Shown piece by piece: positions 47,374 through 56,542 of a stretch of 64,000 bases of DNA. The position numbers and the translations under genes were made by a program. The stretch covers positions 984,530-1,048,529 of the forward strand of contig NZ_JH980292.1 in assembly GCF_000314005.1 (NCBI RefSeq), in the 5' to 3' direction. The first letter of the stretch is position 1, and the number at the start of each line of letters is the position of its first letter. The notes under the pieces were generated by a model. The model was not told the origin of the DNA. It saw nothing but the letters and a program-made list of their open reading frames with translations, and made no database searches. The DNA comes from Spirulina subsalsa PCC 9445. Lineage in GTDB: Bacteria; Cyanobacteriota; Cyanobacteriia; Cyanobacteriales; Spirulinaceae.

Positions 47374-48507
47374 ATGCGAATTGCTCTATTTACAGAAACC
47401 TTTTTGCCCAAAGTTGATGGCATTGTGACCCGTTTACGTCACACCGTTGAACAATTACAACGCCAAGGGGATCAGGTTCTCGTGGTCTGTCCCGATGGTG
47501 GGATGAAGGAATATCACGGAGCGAAAATTTATGGGTTATCGGCCTTTCCTCTGCCCATGTATCCCGAATTAAAAGTAGCTCTCCCTCGTCCCTCCATTCG
47601 GAAGGCTTTAGATAAATTTAAACCGGATTTAATCCATGTGGTGAACCCCGCGATTTTAGGATTGGCGGGGATTTACTATGCCAAAATGTTGGATCTCCCC
47701 CTGGTGGCTTCTTACCATACCCATCTACCCCAATATTTACATCATTATGGTTTCGGCTCTTTAGAAGGGTTTCTCTGGGAGTTACTGAAAGCGGCTCATA
47801 ATCAGGCAGAATTGAACCTTTGCACCTCTACGGCAATGGTAAATGAGTTAAGCCGTCATGGGATTGAGCGGGTGGATTTGTGGCAGCGGGGGGTAGATAC
47901 GGATATGTTTCAGCCTAGTCTCGCTTCGGTGAAAATGCGCGATCGCCTCTCCCAAGGCCACCCAGAAAGTCCCTTACTCCTCTATGTGGGGCGCGTCTCG
48001 GCCGAGAAGGAAATTGAACAAATTAAACCCATTCTCGAAGCCATCCCCGGTTCCCGTTTAGCCATTGTGGGGGATGGCCCCCACCGGGCGGCCTTAGAAC
48101 AACATTTTCAAGGCACCCCCACCCATTTTGTGGGCTATTTACGGGGGATGGAATTAGCCTCCGCTTTTGCCTCGGCGGATGCCTTTGTCTTCCCCTCCCG
48201 CACCGAAACCCTCGGTTTAGTGGTCTTAGAAGCCATGGCGGCGGGCTGCCCTGTAGTGGCGGCTAATTCCGGCGGCATCCCCGATATTGTCACCGATGGG
48301 GAGAATGGCTACTTATTCGATCCCCAAGATCCCCAAGGGGCGATTAAAGCGACCCAGCGCTTGATTGCGGCCTCCCAGGAACGGGAAACCCTACGGGGGA
48401 AAGCGCGTCAAGAGGCCGAACGCTGGGGATGGGCGGCGGCCACTCGTCAACTCAAAGGTTATTATCAAGGGGTTGTGGCGGCTCATCGCTTACCCACTGC
48501 GGCTTAA
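47374..48507 (+). CDS. sqdX: SqdX sulfoquinovosyltransferase
   Basis: GT4 family transferase of 377 residues that moves sulfoquinovose from its UDP form to diacylglycerol. Typical features are the N-terminal ALFTETFLPKVDGIVTRLRHTVEQL, the SYHTHLPQYLHHYG segment and the E-x7-E region PSRTETLGLVVLEAMAAGCPVVAANSGGIPDIV. It follows sqdB on the same strand. The spacing and the repeat between them suggest the pair may be transcribed together or with internal promoters. Confidence 0.94.
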   Translation: MRIALFTETFLPKVDGIVTRLRHTVEQLQRQGDQVLVVCPDGGMKEYHGAKIYGLSAFPLPMYPELKVALPRPSIRKALDKFKPDLIHVVNPAILGLAGIYYAKMLDLPLVASYHTHLPQYLHHYGFGSLEGFLWELLKAAHNQAELNLCTSTAMVNELSRHGIERVDLWQRGVDTDMFQPSLASVKMRDRLSQGHPESPLLLYVGRVSAEKEIEQIKPILEAIPGSRLAIVGDGPHRAALEQHFQGTPTHFVGYLRGMELASAFASADAFVFPSRTETLGLVVLEAMAAGCPVVAANSGGIPDIVTDGENGYLFDPQDPQGAIKATQRLIAASQERETLRGKARQEAERWGWAAATRQLKGYYQGVVAAHRLPTAA

Positions 48508-48624
48508 GCATAACAAAAGGCCATTCTTCCCGTATTTTTGCTAATCTGTTAGCAGACTCATCTGGGTCAGGCGATCGCGCCCTTTGTCCTCGCTAGAATT
48601 TCTCAGGGCCCAAAGAACAAACTC

Positions 48625-49443
48625 ATGGTTACTTCTGCCAAGCGCAAACGCAAACGGAAAAAGAAAACACTGGCTCAATTGCTGTTGCAAACCCTCATTA
48701 GCCGTTATCCGATCTTCTTTTGGGGGAGTTTATGGGCGATCGCCATGATGCTAACAGTAGGGGCAACCGTCAGCTTGCTCAACCCCGCCATTCAACCCGC
48801 CCGAGAACCCTTGCCCCTCCCCGCCAACTTGACCCCAGAAGGTCGGGAAGATAACACCCCCACCGGAAACCTCAATGAGCGGGGAACCGAAGCCCCAGAA
48901 CGCGCCCTCCGTCCCTATGATCCCAACCCCCCCAAGCGTTCCCTTAACCCCTTGGAGATTCTGCCCTTTTGGTTAATCAGCTTGATTTCTGTTGGTTGTG
49001 CCGCCAGTTCCATGATCATGACCTTGGTGTTGCGCCATTTTTGCAGTCCCCGTCAGCGTCTCAAACAATTGCCCCCCGCCCGTCCGGTTTATCAACTTCC
49101 TCCCGCTCGTTATCCGGAAGTTGAACGGAATTTCGACTATCCCCAATATACCCCCGTATCTCCTCCTAGGGAGATGCCCCGGGTCATGGCAACTCCTAGA
49201 GCATCTTCACCCCCATCCAGAAACGTTGCTCGCCCGGTGTCCCATCAGATATCTTCTGTTCCCCAGTCCCGAAATGTGAGCCGAACGGTTGAACCCCAGA
49301 TCACCATTGTTCCTCCGGAAATGGTGACACCTCTTGATTATCCCAGTCACAACGGCGAAAGCGCCCCCCTTTCGGGCAACTTAGCCGAACAGATGGATCT
49401 GCGCCGTCGTTATACTTTATCTTCCTTGATGGATAACTTGTAG
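48625..49443 (+). CDS. Unknown proline-rich two-helix membrane protein
   Basis: I do not recognise this 272-residue protein. A strongly basic start (AKRKRKRKKK) precedes a membrane segment (about 33-57, FFWGSLWAIAMMLTVGATVSLL), a proline-rich stretch, a second membrane segment (about 112-138, FWLISLISVGCAASSMIMTLVL), and a proline-rich cytosolic tail with conserved-looking end DLRRRYTLSSLMDNL. The two membrane segments with the basic start predict both termini in the cytoplasm. The gene stands alone between sqdX and the Uma2 gene. Confidence 0.8.
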   Translation: MVTSAKRKRKRKKKTLAQLLLQTLISRYPIFFWGSLWAIAMMLTVGATVSLLNPAIQPAREPLPLPANLTPEGREDNTPTGNLNERGTEAPERALRPYDPNPPKRSLNPLEILPFWLISLISVGCAASSMIMTLVLRHFCSPRQRLKQLPPARPVYQLPPARYPEVERNFDYPQYTPVSPPREMPRVMATPRASSPPSRNVARPVSHQISSVPQSRNVSRTVEPQITIVPPEMVTPLDYPSHNGESAPLSGNLAEQMDLRRRYTLSSLMDNL

Positions 49444-49458
49444 CCGGAAAATCCCCAG

Positions 49459-50022
49459 CTACTCTAATAACCAAGCAAACAACTCCTGAACAGAAACCTG
49501 TAATTCATGGGCAAAGGATGGTACAGGAACAATTTCATCAGGTCTATCCCATACTTCGGGTTCCTGTTTAGGACGATAGACAAACAGGGTTTGTTCATCG
49601 GGATCAATTAACCAACCCATTGCAGTTTCATGTCGCAAACAGTGAAGGATATTCTTTGTTACCTTGGTTTGGCTTTGATCGGGAGAGAGGATTTCAATTG
49701 TCCAATCTGGCGCAATGGGGAAGGTATTGGCAACTTCCCCATTGTGATCACGGGGAATTCGATTCCACAGGAAAACGGCAATATCGGGAACAGTTGAACG
49801 ACCCCCGAAGGTACAGCGTAGCTCAGGAAATGCCCGAGCAATACGCCGGGACTTTACCACCTCATTGATGGCAGAGACAAGTTCCCCTTGAATTGCACTA
49901 TGTTTCCCTTGAGGCATTGGTTTCTGAATAATTTGACCATCTATGTATTCTTGGGCTGGTTTCGTCTCTGGTAATCGCAAAAATTCTACTAAGGTCAGTT
50001 TTTGGACTGGTGCTTGTACCAT
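49459..50022 (-). CDS. Uma2 family (PD-(D/E)XK nuclease fold) protein
   Basis: Second Uma2 gene in the window (187 residues). The N-terminal LTLVEFLRLPETKPAQEYIDGQIIQKP and acidic-motif regions VPDIAVFLWNRIP and PDWTIEILSPDQS are intact. A TTG start at 50052 is possible, but the ATG at 50022 follows an AAGGGGAAA site. A MITE-like repeat at 50073-50146 ends just upstream, comparable to the other Uma2 gene at 27.2 kb, whose stop lies close to a copy of the same repeat. Confidence 0.85.
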   Translation of the reverse strand: MVQAPVQKLTLVEFLRLPETKPAQEYIDGQIIQKPMPQGKHSAIQGELVSAINEVVKSRRIARAFPELRCTFGGRSTVPDIAVFLWNRIPRDHNGEVANTFPIAPDWTIEILSPDQSQTKVTKNILHCLRHETAMGWLIDPDEQTLFVYRPKQEPEVWDRPDEIVPVPSFAHELQVSVQELFAWLLE

Positions 50023-50072
50023 TTCGACTTTCCCCTTGATCTGCCCGATCAAAAACTACTCTCCATTCTACC

Positions 50073-50146
50073 TAGGGTCTGCTGAATATCCCTCTAAGCA
50101 CTGTTCCCCGTTTCCCACCCGGAGCAGAGTTATTCAGCAAGCCCTA
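50073..50146. mobile_element. Short MITE-like copy
   Basis: TAGGGTCTGCTGAATA (50073-50088) and TTATTCAGCAAGCCCTA (50130-50146) are near-perfect inverted ends. The inner CCCTCTAAGCACTGTTCCCCG is shared with 27050-27070. It is a short, uninterrupted version of the 26.95-27.18-kb element. Confidence 0.8.
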
Positions 50147-50221
50147 CCTAGAAGACAATGGGACACAGATCCCTCGATTTGAGCTAAAGTGGCCTTGGAA
50201 GCGATGGGGGAAGTTAGCGTA

Positions 50222-50932
50222 ATGTGGAAAAAAATTTGGCAATGGATTAAAAAGGGCTGGCAGCGTCTTTTCGGTCGGTCAAAGTCTACAGGTGTTTCTA
50301 CTCCCTCAGTTGCGCCCGAACGGGAGTCAGCACCTCGGGCTCCCCTAAGTGATAGTGATATTGAGTTTCTCTTTACCCAGTTATTGGAAGGGGTGTCTCA
50401 TGGGTGGCAGTCTCACCGCGTCCAGAAGTTTTTTGAGCAAAGTCAAGAGCGGGTGAGTTTTGTTCAGTGGGTGAATTGGCTGCAAGGGTTTGGGGGGAGG
50501 GTGTTAGCCTCTGGGGTTCCTAACTTAGAACTGGCAAGGCGTTTAGAGTTACTAGCGATTCAAACTCAGTATTTAGAAAAAGGTTGGGCTGAGGTGGGGG
50601 CCGTGGCCTATGCGATCGCCTCTCAACTCCTACAACAGCCAAGTCAAGGGGTGATGCAGGAAAACAACAGCCTCGCGGCGGGAGTTCAAGATCCGGCTTG
50701 GTCTTCTCTACCCCCGCCCAATGCCGCTAACTTAGAGGAGGGGCAAGAAGTGCTAACCCTCGAACAGTTGGTAGAACGCATGACAGAGAAACCGGAATTG
50801 AGAAAGGCGATCGCGCAACAAGCGGGCATTGAAAGCGAAGATCCCCAAACCATTGTTCAGGCCTTAGTGCAAACCCTCTTAGCCCAACAACAACAGGGAC
50901 CCCCTCCTGAAGACAGCCCAAGCAACGATTAA
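50222..50932 (+). CDS. Unknown soluble protein with basic aromatic start
   Basis: I do not recognise this 236-residue protein. It opens with MWKKIWQWIKKGWQRLFGRS, an amphipathic basic helix that could bind membrane, and has a helical body and an acidic/Gln-rich end (LTLEQLVERMTEKPELRKAIA, QQQQGPPPEDSPSND). The open frame extends to 50189, but the ATG at 50222 is adjacent to the conserved-looking start. It precedes the DUF2993 gene by 30 bp on the same strand, so they are likely one transcript. Confidence 0.78.
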   Translation: MWKKIWQWIKKGWQRLFGRSKSTGVSTPSVAPERESAPRAPLSDSDIEFLFTQLLEGVSHGWQSHRVQKFFEQSQERVSFVQWVNWLQGFGGRVLASGVPNLELARRLELLAIQTQYLEKGWAEVGAVAYAIASQLLQQPSQGVMQENNSLAAGVQDPAWSSLPPPNAANLEEGQEVLTLEQLVERMTEKPELRKAIAQQAGIESEDPQTIVQALVQTLLAQQQQGPPPEDSPSND

Positions 50933-50962
50933 GATAGAAAACACTCCCTCATTAAAAAAATC

Positions 50963-51760
50963 ATGGAATGGATTGTTCTATTGCTCACAGGTTTACTCTC
51001 CGGTGCAACCCCCACCGGATTTATTGTTGAGAGTATCGTAGAAGGTAATTTGCGCTCAAGACTCGCTGGAGTGGATACCCTCACCGTGCGCATTGATAAC
51101 ACCCCCAGTCATCAACTTCTACAGGGCAAAGTGGATCGAGTCCGTCTAGCCAGTCGAGGCGTTCACCTCACCCCCGATTTACGACTGGATACCCTAGAAC
51201 TGGAAACCGATCCCCTCAATGTTGATCTCCAACAACTCCGACAAGGGGGGAGGGATTGGCGGAATGCTTTACGTCAACCCGTACAAGGGGCGGTGCGCCT
51301 TGTTCTCACCGAGGCGGATCTCAAACAGGCGCTACAATCTCCCCAACTGCGCGATCGCCTACAAAGCCTCGTCACCAACCTCGCCCGCAACTTCCCCGGC
51401 ACCGCTCCCCAACAATACGAACTCTCCGACCTCGATCTAGAATTTTTAGGCGACAATCGCCTCCGTCTCCAACTCCAAGCCCGCTCCTTCGATGCCACCG
51501 GAGAAGACAGCGCCCAATTAACCCTAGACATCACAGGCAAACTCGTTATAGAAGGCGGCCGACGCATTCAATTCAGCGAAGCCGACATCTTACTCAACGA
51601 CAATCCCCTCCCCCCCATGTTCGCTAACATTGCCCTCTCCGCCCTCAACAGTCGCCTAGACCTTGATGTTTTAACCCAACAAGGCATTACCGCCCGTCTT
51701 CTACAATTAGACATCGACGACGAGCGGTTATCTCTAGCGGCCTTCGTTCGAGTGGAATAA
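50963..51760 (+). CDS. DUF2993 (LmeA-like) protein
   Basis: A 265-residue DUF2993 family protein, related to mycobacterial LmeA, which binds phospholipid. It carries the N-terminal repeat of short beta strands with LPNxxL-like motifs: VDTLTVRIDNTPSHQLLQGKVDRVRLASRGVHLTPDLRLDTLELETDPLNVD. A signal-like start (MEWIVLLLTGLLSGATPTGFIVE) points to the membrane or periplasm. Many cyanobacteria encode such proteins without known function. Confidence 0.8.
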   Translation: MEWIVLLLTGLLSGATPTGFIVESIVEGNLRSRLAGVDTLTVRIDNTPSHQLLQGKVDRVRLASRGVHLTPDLRLDTLELETDPLNVDLQQLRQGGRDWRNALRQPVQGAVRLVLTEADLKQALQSPQLRDRLQSLVTNLARNFPGTAPQQYELSDLDLEFLGDNRLRLQLQARSFDATGEDSAQLTLDITGKLVIEGGRRIQFSEADILLNDNPLPPMFANIALSALNSRLDLDVLTQQGITARLLQLDIDDERLSLAAFVRVE

Positions 51761-51763
51761 TAG

Positions 51764-51866
51764 GGAGTCGGGAATCGGGAATTGGGAGTCGGCAAAAGGC
51801 AAAAGGTACTTATGCAACAGTAATCACCCCCTGCCCCCCTGCTCCCCCCCATTCCCCGTTCCCTAA
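51764..51866. repeat. GGGAATC / TTCCCCG repeat runs
   Basis: GGGAGTCGGGAATCGGGAAT followed, after a spacer, by CCCCTGCTCCCC and TTCCCCGTTCCC. These lie between DUF2993 and usp. Confidence 0.8.
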
Positions 51867-51868
51867 AA

Positions 51869-52282
51869 TCAAGGCACAATCAACACCGGACAAGGAGAGA
51901 GATTAATCACCCGCGTAGTGACACTCTCCGACACCCCCTCCTCCGTTAACCCCATACCACTCGACCCCATTACAATCAGATTAGCCTCCAACTCATCAGC
52001 CACATCACAAATCGTAAACGAGGGCATCCCTTCCCGTTCCATAACCTCCGCTTGAATCCCTTGTTGCGCAAAGGCCTGTTTAGCACCTTCCAGCAACTTC
52101 TCCACCGCTTCCGCAGAAGTCATCACCTCCGCCGTCGCCTCCCCGTGTTCCGTGGGGGGATTTTCCACCACAGACAGCAAAACCAGACGACTATTGTAAG
52201 TTTTGACAATATCCTCTACAACCTTAGCCGCTTCGCGGGCTTCGCGGCTTGCATCAATCGGAAACAACACAGTTTTAAACAT
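51869..52282 (-). CDS. Universal stress protein
   Basis: A single-domain UspA protein of 137 residues: FKTVLFPIDASREAREAAKVVEDIV at the start and the ATP-binding motif GSSGMGLTEEGVSESVTTRVIN near the end (G2xG9xG(S/T) form). The open frame extends to 52303, but the ATG at 52282 follows a GGAGG site, so I start there. Confidence 0.93.
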   Translation of the reverse strand: MFKTVLFPIDASREAREAAKVVEDIVKTYNSRLVLLSVVENPPTEHGEATAEVMTSAEAVEKLLEGAKQAFAQQGIQAEVMEREGMPSFTICDVADELEANLIVMGSSGMGLTEEGVSESVTTRVINLSPCPVLIVP

Positions 52283-52424
52283 CAAACATACCTCCAGTAA
52301 CACCCACTCCGGTACAATCGGCTAGGGAGTAATCCCAAAAACTGAGATCCCCCTGAGTCTCAAGAGCAAATCAGGCTAAACAGCACACACTAATAGAATA
52401 GAACGCAATTAGGAGGATATCCTT

Positions 52425-53627
52425 GTGTCGAAAAAAAGCGTAGCAAATTTATCAGCCAGTGATTTAACCGGAAAACGGGTTTTAGTAAGAGCCGATTTTA
52501 ACGTTCCCATCGACAACGGGAGCATTACCGATGATACTCGCATTCGCGCCGCTTTGCCTACCATTCAGGACTTAATCAGCAAAGGCGCGAAAGTTCTGTT
52601 ATCCAGCCACTTTGGCCGTCCCAAAGGGAAAGTCGTTGAAAGTATGCGTCTTACCCCCGTAGCTCAACGTCTGTCTGAGTTACTAGAAAAACCCGTTACC
52701 ATGTGTCCCGATTGTATTGGAGATGAAGTCGCCGCTATTGTCAACGGCATGAACAACGGCGATGTCGCCTTACTCGAAAACGTCCGCTTCTACGCCGAAG
52801 AAGAGAAAAATGACCCCGACTTTGCCAAAAAGTTAGCCGCGAATGCTGATCTGTACGTCAATGACGCTTTCGGAACCGCACACCGCGCTCACGCTTCGAC
52901 GGAAGGGGTCACACAATACCTCAGTCCCAGTGTAGCGGGTTATTTAATTGAGAAAGAATTACAATTTTTACAAGGGGCCATTGATAACCCCCAACGTCCT
53001 TTAGCCGCCATTATTGGGGGATCTAAAGTCTCCAGTAAAATTGGTGTCATTGAAACCTTACTCGAAAAATGCGACAAACTGCTCATCGGGGGAGGGATGA
53101 TTTTCACCTTCTACAAAGCCCGGGGTTTAAACGTGGGCAAGTCTTTGGTAGAAGAGGATAAACTGGAATTGGCTAAATCTCTAGAAGCCAAAGCCAAAGA
53201 GAAAGGCGTGGATCTGTTATTACCCACCGATGTAGTCTTAGCCGATAATTTCGCCGCCGATGCTAACTCCCAAATCGCCAGCATTGAGAGCATTCCCGAT
53301 GGCTGGATGGGATTAGATATTGGCCCCGATTCCGTGAAGGTCTTCCAAGACGCTTTAGCCGATTGTAAGTGTGTCCTGTGGAATGGCCCGATGGGGGTAT
53401 TTGAGTTTGATCTGTTTGCCAAAGGGACAGAGGCGATCGCCCATACCCTAGCCGATTTAACCGAAAAAGGCGCAGTCACTATCATTGGGGGAGGTGACTC
53501 CGTGGCCGCCGTCGAAAAAGTCGGCGTAGCCAGCAAAATGAGCCACATTTCCACCGGAGGCGGTGCAAGTTTAGAATTACTCGAAGGGAAAGTATTACCC
53601 GGAATTGCCGCTTTAGATGAAGCTTAA
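52425..53627 (+). CDS. pgk: Phosphoglycerate kinase
   Basis: Calvin-cycle/glycolysis enzyme, 400 residues, starting at GTG with AGGAGG 8 nt upstream. Motifs: [13 protein letters not shown] near residue 20, [38 protein letters not shown] and [13 protein letters not shown] (ATP site near the C-terminus). No gap or other glycolytic gene is adjacent. A clear terminator follows. Confidence 0.97.
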   Translation: MSKKSVANLSASDLTGKRVLVRADFNVPIDNGSITDDTRIRAALPTIQDLISKGAKVLLSSHFGRPKGKVVESMRLTPVAQRLSELLEKPVTMCPDCIGDEVAAIVNGMNNGDVALLENVRFYAEEEKNDPDFAKKLAANADLYVNDAFGTAHRAHASTEGVTQYLSPSVAGYLIEKELQFLQGAIDNPQRPLAAIIGGSKVSSKIGVIETLLEKCDKLLIGGGMIFTFYKARGLNVGKSLVEEDKLELAKSLEAKAKEKGVDLLLPTDVVLADNFAADANSQIASIESIPDGWMGLDIGPDSVKVFQDALADCKCVLWNGPMGVFEFDLFAKGTEAIAHTLADLTEKGAVTIIGGGDSVAAVEKVGVASKMSHISTGGGASLELLEGKVLPGIAALDEA

Positions 53628-53678
53628 TTTTTAAAGCTTGCTATCCATAACATATCTTGATTAACTTGTCAATAACTT

Positions 53679-53712
53679 AGGGCATTTGGGCGCGTCTCAA
53701 ATGCCCTTTTTT
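53679..53712 (+). terminator. Intrinsic terminator of pgk
   Basis: AGGGCATTTG (53679-53688) pairs with CAAATGCCCT (53698-53707), followed by TTTTTT. It lies 52 bp after the pgk stop. Confidence 0.9.
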
Positions 53713-53864
53713 CCTTCATCTACCCCTAGGATTTGAGTTTTAATATTTTAGGGACTTTAATCCCTCTTCTAGGGGCAATTTATCAAGTCCCCCACCCCAT
53801 ACCTAACCCTCAAAAAACAACCTGATTTTGCTACAATCAAACAGTAGCATTATTTGAATTTATT

Positions 53865-54920
53865 ATGACTTTTTCTAAACCTACCATCGTCGCCCTTTTT
53901 GCCGGATGTGGAGGATTAGATCTCGGATTTCGGCAAGCTGGATTTAATATCATTTGGGCAAACGAATATGATAAAGAAATCTGGTCAACCTACGAAAAAA
54001 ATCACCCCCAAAACTTTTTAGATCGTCGAGATATTAGAAAAATTCCCTCAGCAGAAATCCCCAACTGTACAGGCATCATCGGGGGGCCACCTTGTCAGAG
54101 TTGGAGCGAGGGCGGATGTCAACGGGGCATTGAAGATGAACGGGGTCAATTATTCTTAGAATATATTCGCATCTTACAAGACAAACAACCTCAATTTTTC
54201 CTAGCTGAAAATGTTTCTGGTATTCTGCACAAAAAACATCAAGTTGCCTTAAAAAATATTCTGGCAGCTTTTGAAGAAGCGGGTTATGTGGTTTCGTTAA
54301 AACTGCTCAATGCCAAAGATTATCAAGTTCCCCAAGATCGAAAGCGGGTGATTTTAGTAGGATATCATATCAACTTAAACAAAAAATTCATCTTTCCTGA
54401 GCCTAATTCTAATTATTTAACGCTCAAAGATACTATCTGGGATTTAAAAGAGTCAGCCCTTCCTGCTCAAGAGAAAAATAAAACCAATGGGAGTAAATGT
54501 ATTGTTCCCAATCATGAATATATGACCGGAGGATTTTCCACAATTTACCTTTCTCGTAATCGAGTAAGAGGTTGGGATGAGCCATCGTTCACCATTCAAG
54601 CAGGAGGTCGTCATGCTCCTATTCATCCCCAAGCCAATAAAATGATTCATGTCGGGAAAGATCACTTTATCTTTGACCCCAACTCTCCCTATTCTTATCG
54701 GAGGTTATCCATTCGAGAATGTGCTAGAATCCAGACCTTTCCTGATGCCTTTATTTTTGACTATCAAAACGTGGCCTCTGCTTATAAGATGCTCGGGAAT
54801 GCCGTACCTGTTAATTTAGCCTATGCTCTAGCTAGAGTTATTTTTGATGATTTAAGAGGCGTTGAAAGCTTTACAGAAAAAGAAAAATCTACCACTATGG
54901 TTGGAGTTAATATTAATTAA
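53865..54920 (+). CDS. C5-cytosine DNA methyltransferase, M.HaeIII-like (predicted GGCC)
   Basis: A 351-residue m5C methyltransferase. Motif I FAGCGGLDLGFRQAGF, motif IV GGPPCQSWSEGG (catalytic Cys), motif VI LAENV, motif VIII QDRKRV, and motifs IX-X NRVRGWDEPSFTIQAGGR and GNAVPVNLAYALA. It resembles M.HaeIII throughout, including the target-recognition stretch NKTNGSKCIVPNHEYMTGGFSTIYLSRNRVRGW, so GGCC is the likely site. No restriction gene is next to it. Its 3' end overlaps a dead toxin gene by 8 bp (convergent). AT-rich composition contrasts with pgk. Confidence 0.9.
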   Translation: MTFSKPTIVALFAGCGGLDLGFRQAGFNIIWANEYDKEIWSTYEKNHPQNFLDRRDIRKIPSAEIPNCTGIIGGPPCQSWSEGGCQRGIEDERGQLFLEYIRILQDKQPQFFLAENVSGILHKKHQVALKNILAAFEEAGYVVSLKLLNAKDYQVPQDRKRVILVGYHINLNKKFIFPEPNSNYLTLKDTIWDLKESALPAQEKNKTNGSKCIVPNHEYMTGGFSTIYLSRNRVRGWDEPSFTIQAGGRHAPIHPQANKMIHVGKDHFIFDPNSPYSYRRLSIRECARIQTFPDAFIFDYQNVASAYKMLGNAVPVNLAYALARVIFDDLRGVESFTEKEKSTTMVGVNIN

Positions 54921-55128
54921 CCTCTATTAATTTAACCCATGATAACGATTGAGAAACTGCATTAAATAAGCGTTTATCTGCCGTCCAGAGGTCAACTTGT
55001 AGCCGTTGTGCTAACGCTAAATAATGACTGTATTATGACTGCCATTCTTGCCATTTAATCCCGTATGAGTTATTTCCATTAGTGCTTATTACTAAGCGAA
55101 TAATAAAACTAACATCTAGGCTTATCAT
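54913..55128 (-). pseudogene. Decayed PIN-domain VapC toxin
   Basis: Read from the ATG at 55128: MISLDVSFIIRLVSTNGNNS at the start of a VapC-type PIN domain, then a stop at the TCA-TAA junction, directly followed in frame by SHYLALAQRLQVDLWTADKRLFNAVSQSL, which is the PIN C-terminal motif. The middle of the domain (about 60 residues carrying a catalytic acid) is missing, and a stop codon marks the deletion point. So an in-frame deletion plus a stop killed the gene. The upstream antitoxin is intact. Confidence 0.85.
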
Positions 55129-55138
55129 AACAGATCAA

Positions 55139-55417
55139 TTAATCCGTAATAGTAGAGTTGAGTTGGGATAATTTCGGAAAACAGGCATCCATAAGTTCTT
55201 GACTACGTTCTTCTCTCATTTGATAAATCATCTCATTCACATCCATATCTAATGGTTTACCTTCTCGTCTTTCTAAAATTTCCCCTCGGACTTCTATCAT
55301 TTTATGATAAGCTTCTTGACTCTTACTTAATGCGGTTTTTTCTTGTAAAAGTGCTTTTTCATCTGGGTTTAAATTATTAATGATTTGCACTAACGCATCG
55401 ACTAATTGAGTGTTCAT
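55139..55417 (-). CDS. Antitoxin-like protein of the decayed VapC
   Basis: A 92-residue charged, helical protein (MNTQLVDALVQIINNLNPDEKALLQEKTALS, then MREERSQELMDACFPKLSQ) placed 10 bp upstream of the remains of a VapC gene on the same strand. The N-terminus resembles that of cyanobacterial proteins found upstream of PIN toxins. With the toxin dead, it is an orphan, perhaps still regulating its own promoter. Confidence 0.65.
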   Translation of the reverse strand: MNTQLVDALVQIINNLNPDEKALLQEKTALSKSQEAYHKMIEVRGEILERREGKPLDMDVNEMIYQMREERSQELMDACFPKLSQLNSTITD

Positions 55418-55656
55418 GTTTTCTCCGTATTATTGATTGTATTGGTCTTTGGGACTGTAGCCAAGGGAAATGAAGGCATCCCCAAGACTGGGGAGAGTTT
55501 TATTTATGGTTATATCGTATTTTAGGTTGTGCTAGGGCAAATTCATGAATACCCCGCCCAGAAAGAACAGGGTATTCACGGAGTTTCTGCCCTCAAAATC
55601 TAGGAAGAATCAAGGGTTTTATCTGGGTTGGATGGAAGGGGGATATACAGAACGAA
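55418..55656. other. Intergenic region, nothing clear
   Basis: No gene or clear regulatory site was found. It holds a poor inverted repeat CATGAATACCCC/GGGTATTCACGG near 55552-55581. Confidence 0.3.
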
Positions 55657-56274
55657 CTACTCGCCAATAACGCGGCCGTTGTAAAGACTCATGGCTTTTT
55701 CTAAACCTTGTTTTAAGCTCAATTCCACGGCACTGACTACCCAATCTAATACTTCAGCAATGACCTTTTTCTCCGAGGGAGCAAATTTGCCCAAAACATG
55801 GGACACGGTTTCCTTGTCTTCCCCAGATTTACCGATGCCAACTCGCAACCGGGGAAAGTCTTGACTCCCAAGGTGAGCAATGGTGGATTTGATGCCATTA
55901 TGCCCTCCGGCCGACCCAGAAAGGCGAATCCGTAAGCGTCCAACGGGTAAGTCCATGTCGTCGTAAATCACCAGAATGGATGCTGGGGGGATTTTATACC
56001 AATCGACAACGGCACGAATGGACTCGCCGGAAAGGTTCATGTAGGTTTGGGGTTTGAGTAAATAAATTTTCTCTCCGGTGATACTCCGTCCCTCGCTAAA
56101 AAAGCCTTTAAAGCGTTTATGATTCTGCCAAGAGAGTTGCCAAGTTTGAGAAAGGCAATCTAAGGCTTCAAAACCGATGTTATGGCGGGTTTTATCGTAT
56201 CGAGTTCCGGGATTTCCTAACCCGACAATCAGTTGAGGAATGATTAGGGAGGGGGTGGGATTGGTTTGTATCAT
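55657..56274 (-). CDS. pth: Peptidyl-tRNA hydrolase
   Basis: Releases tRNA from peptidyl-tRNA that has dropped off ribosomes. Motifs: LIVGLGNPGTRYDKTRHNIGFEALD (catalytic His), KPQTYMNLSG, IYDDMDLPVGRLRIRLSGSAGGHNGIKS. The frame is open to 56442, but the first 56 residues translate only a CT-rich repeat and are not a real N-terminus; the ATG at 56274 gives 205 residues (MIQTNPTPS). Confidence 0.95.
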   Translation of the reverse strand: MIQTNPTPSLIIPQLIVGLGNPGTRYDKTRHNIGFEALDCLSQTWQLSWQNHKRFKGFFSEGRSITGEKIYLLKPQTYMNLSGESIRAVVDWYKIPPASILVIYDDMDLPVGRLRIRLSGSAGGHNGIKSTIAHLGSQDFPRLRVGIGKSGEDKETVSHVLGKFAPSEKKVIAEVLDWVVSAVELSLKQGLEKAMSLYNGRVIGE

Positions 56275-56439
56275 TGAACGGGGAACGGGGAACGGGGAAC
56301 GGGGGAGCAGGGGAGAGGGGGAGAGGGGAAGAGGGGGAGAGGGGGAAGAGGGGAAGAGGGGGAGAGGGGAAGAGGGGAAGAGGGGGAGAGGGGAAGAGGG
56401 GGAGAGGGGAAGAGGGGGAGAGGGGAAGAGGGGGAGAGG
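56275..56439. repeat. GGGGAAC run and GA-rich tandem array upstream of pth
   Basis: GGGGAACGGGGAAC units at 56279-56300, then about 140 bp of GGGGAGAG/GGGGAAGAG units (roughly 8-9 bp). On the pth coding strand this is CT-rich and open in frame, which falsely extends pth. The core promoter of pth must lie within or beyond the array. Confidence 0.95.
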
Positions 56440-56481
56440 CAATCTCCCGACTCCTGACTAGATTGCTTCGTACCTTCCTTC

Positions 56482-56541
56482 GGAACGCTACGCGTTCACT
56501 TCGTGACGCTCCGCGTTCGCGAAGCGTTGCGCAGCAAACGC
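56482..56541. repeat. Palindromic repeat cluster
   Basis: GAACGCTACGCGTTC, CACTTCGTGACGCTCCGCG and CGCGAAGCGTTGCG palindromes; same family as 26961-27043. Confidence 0.8.
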
Positions 56542-56542
56542 A

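Noticed and set aside
56275-56442. N-terminal extension of pth by 56 residues
   Set aside because: Low-complexity Pro/Ser/Leu from the CT-rich array; the family starts near the ATG at 56274.
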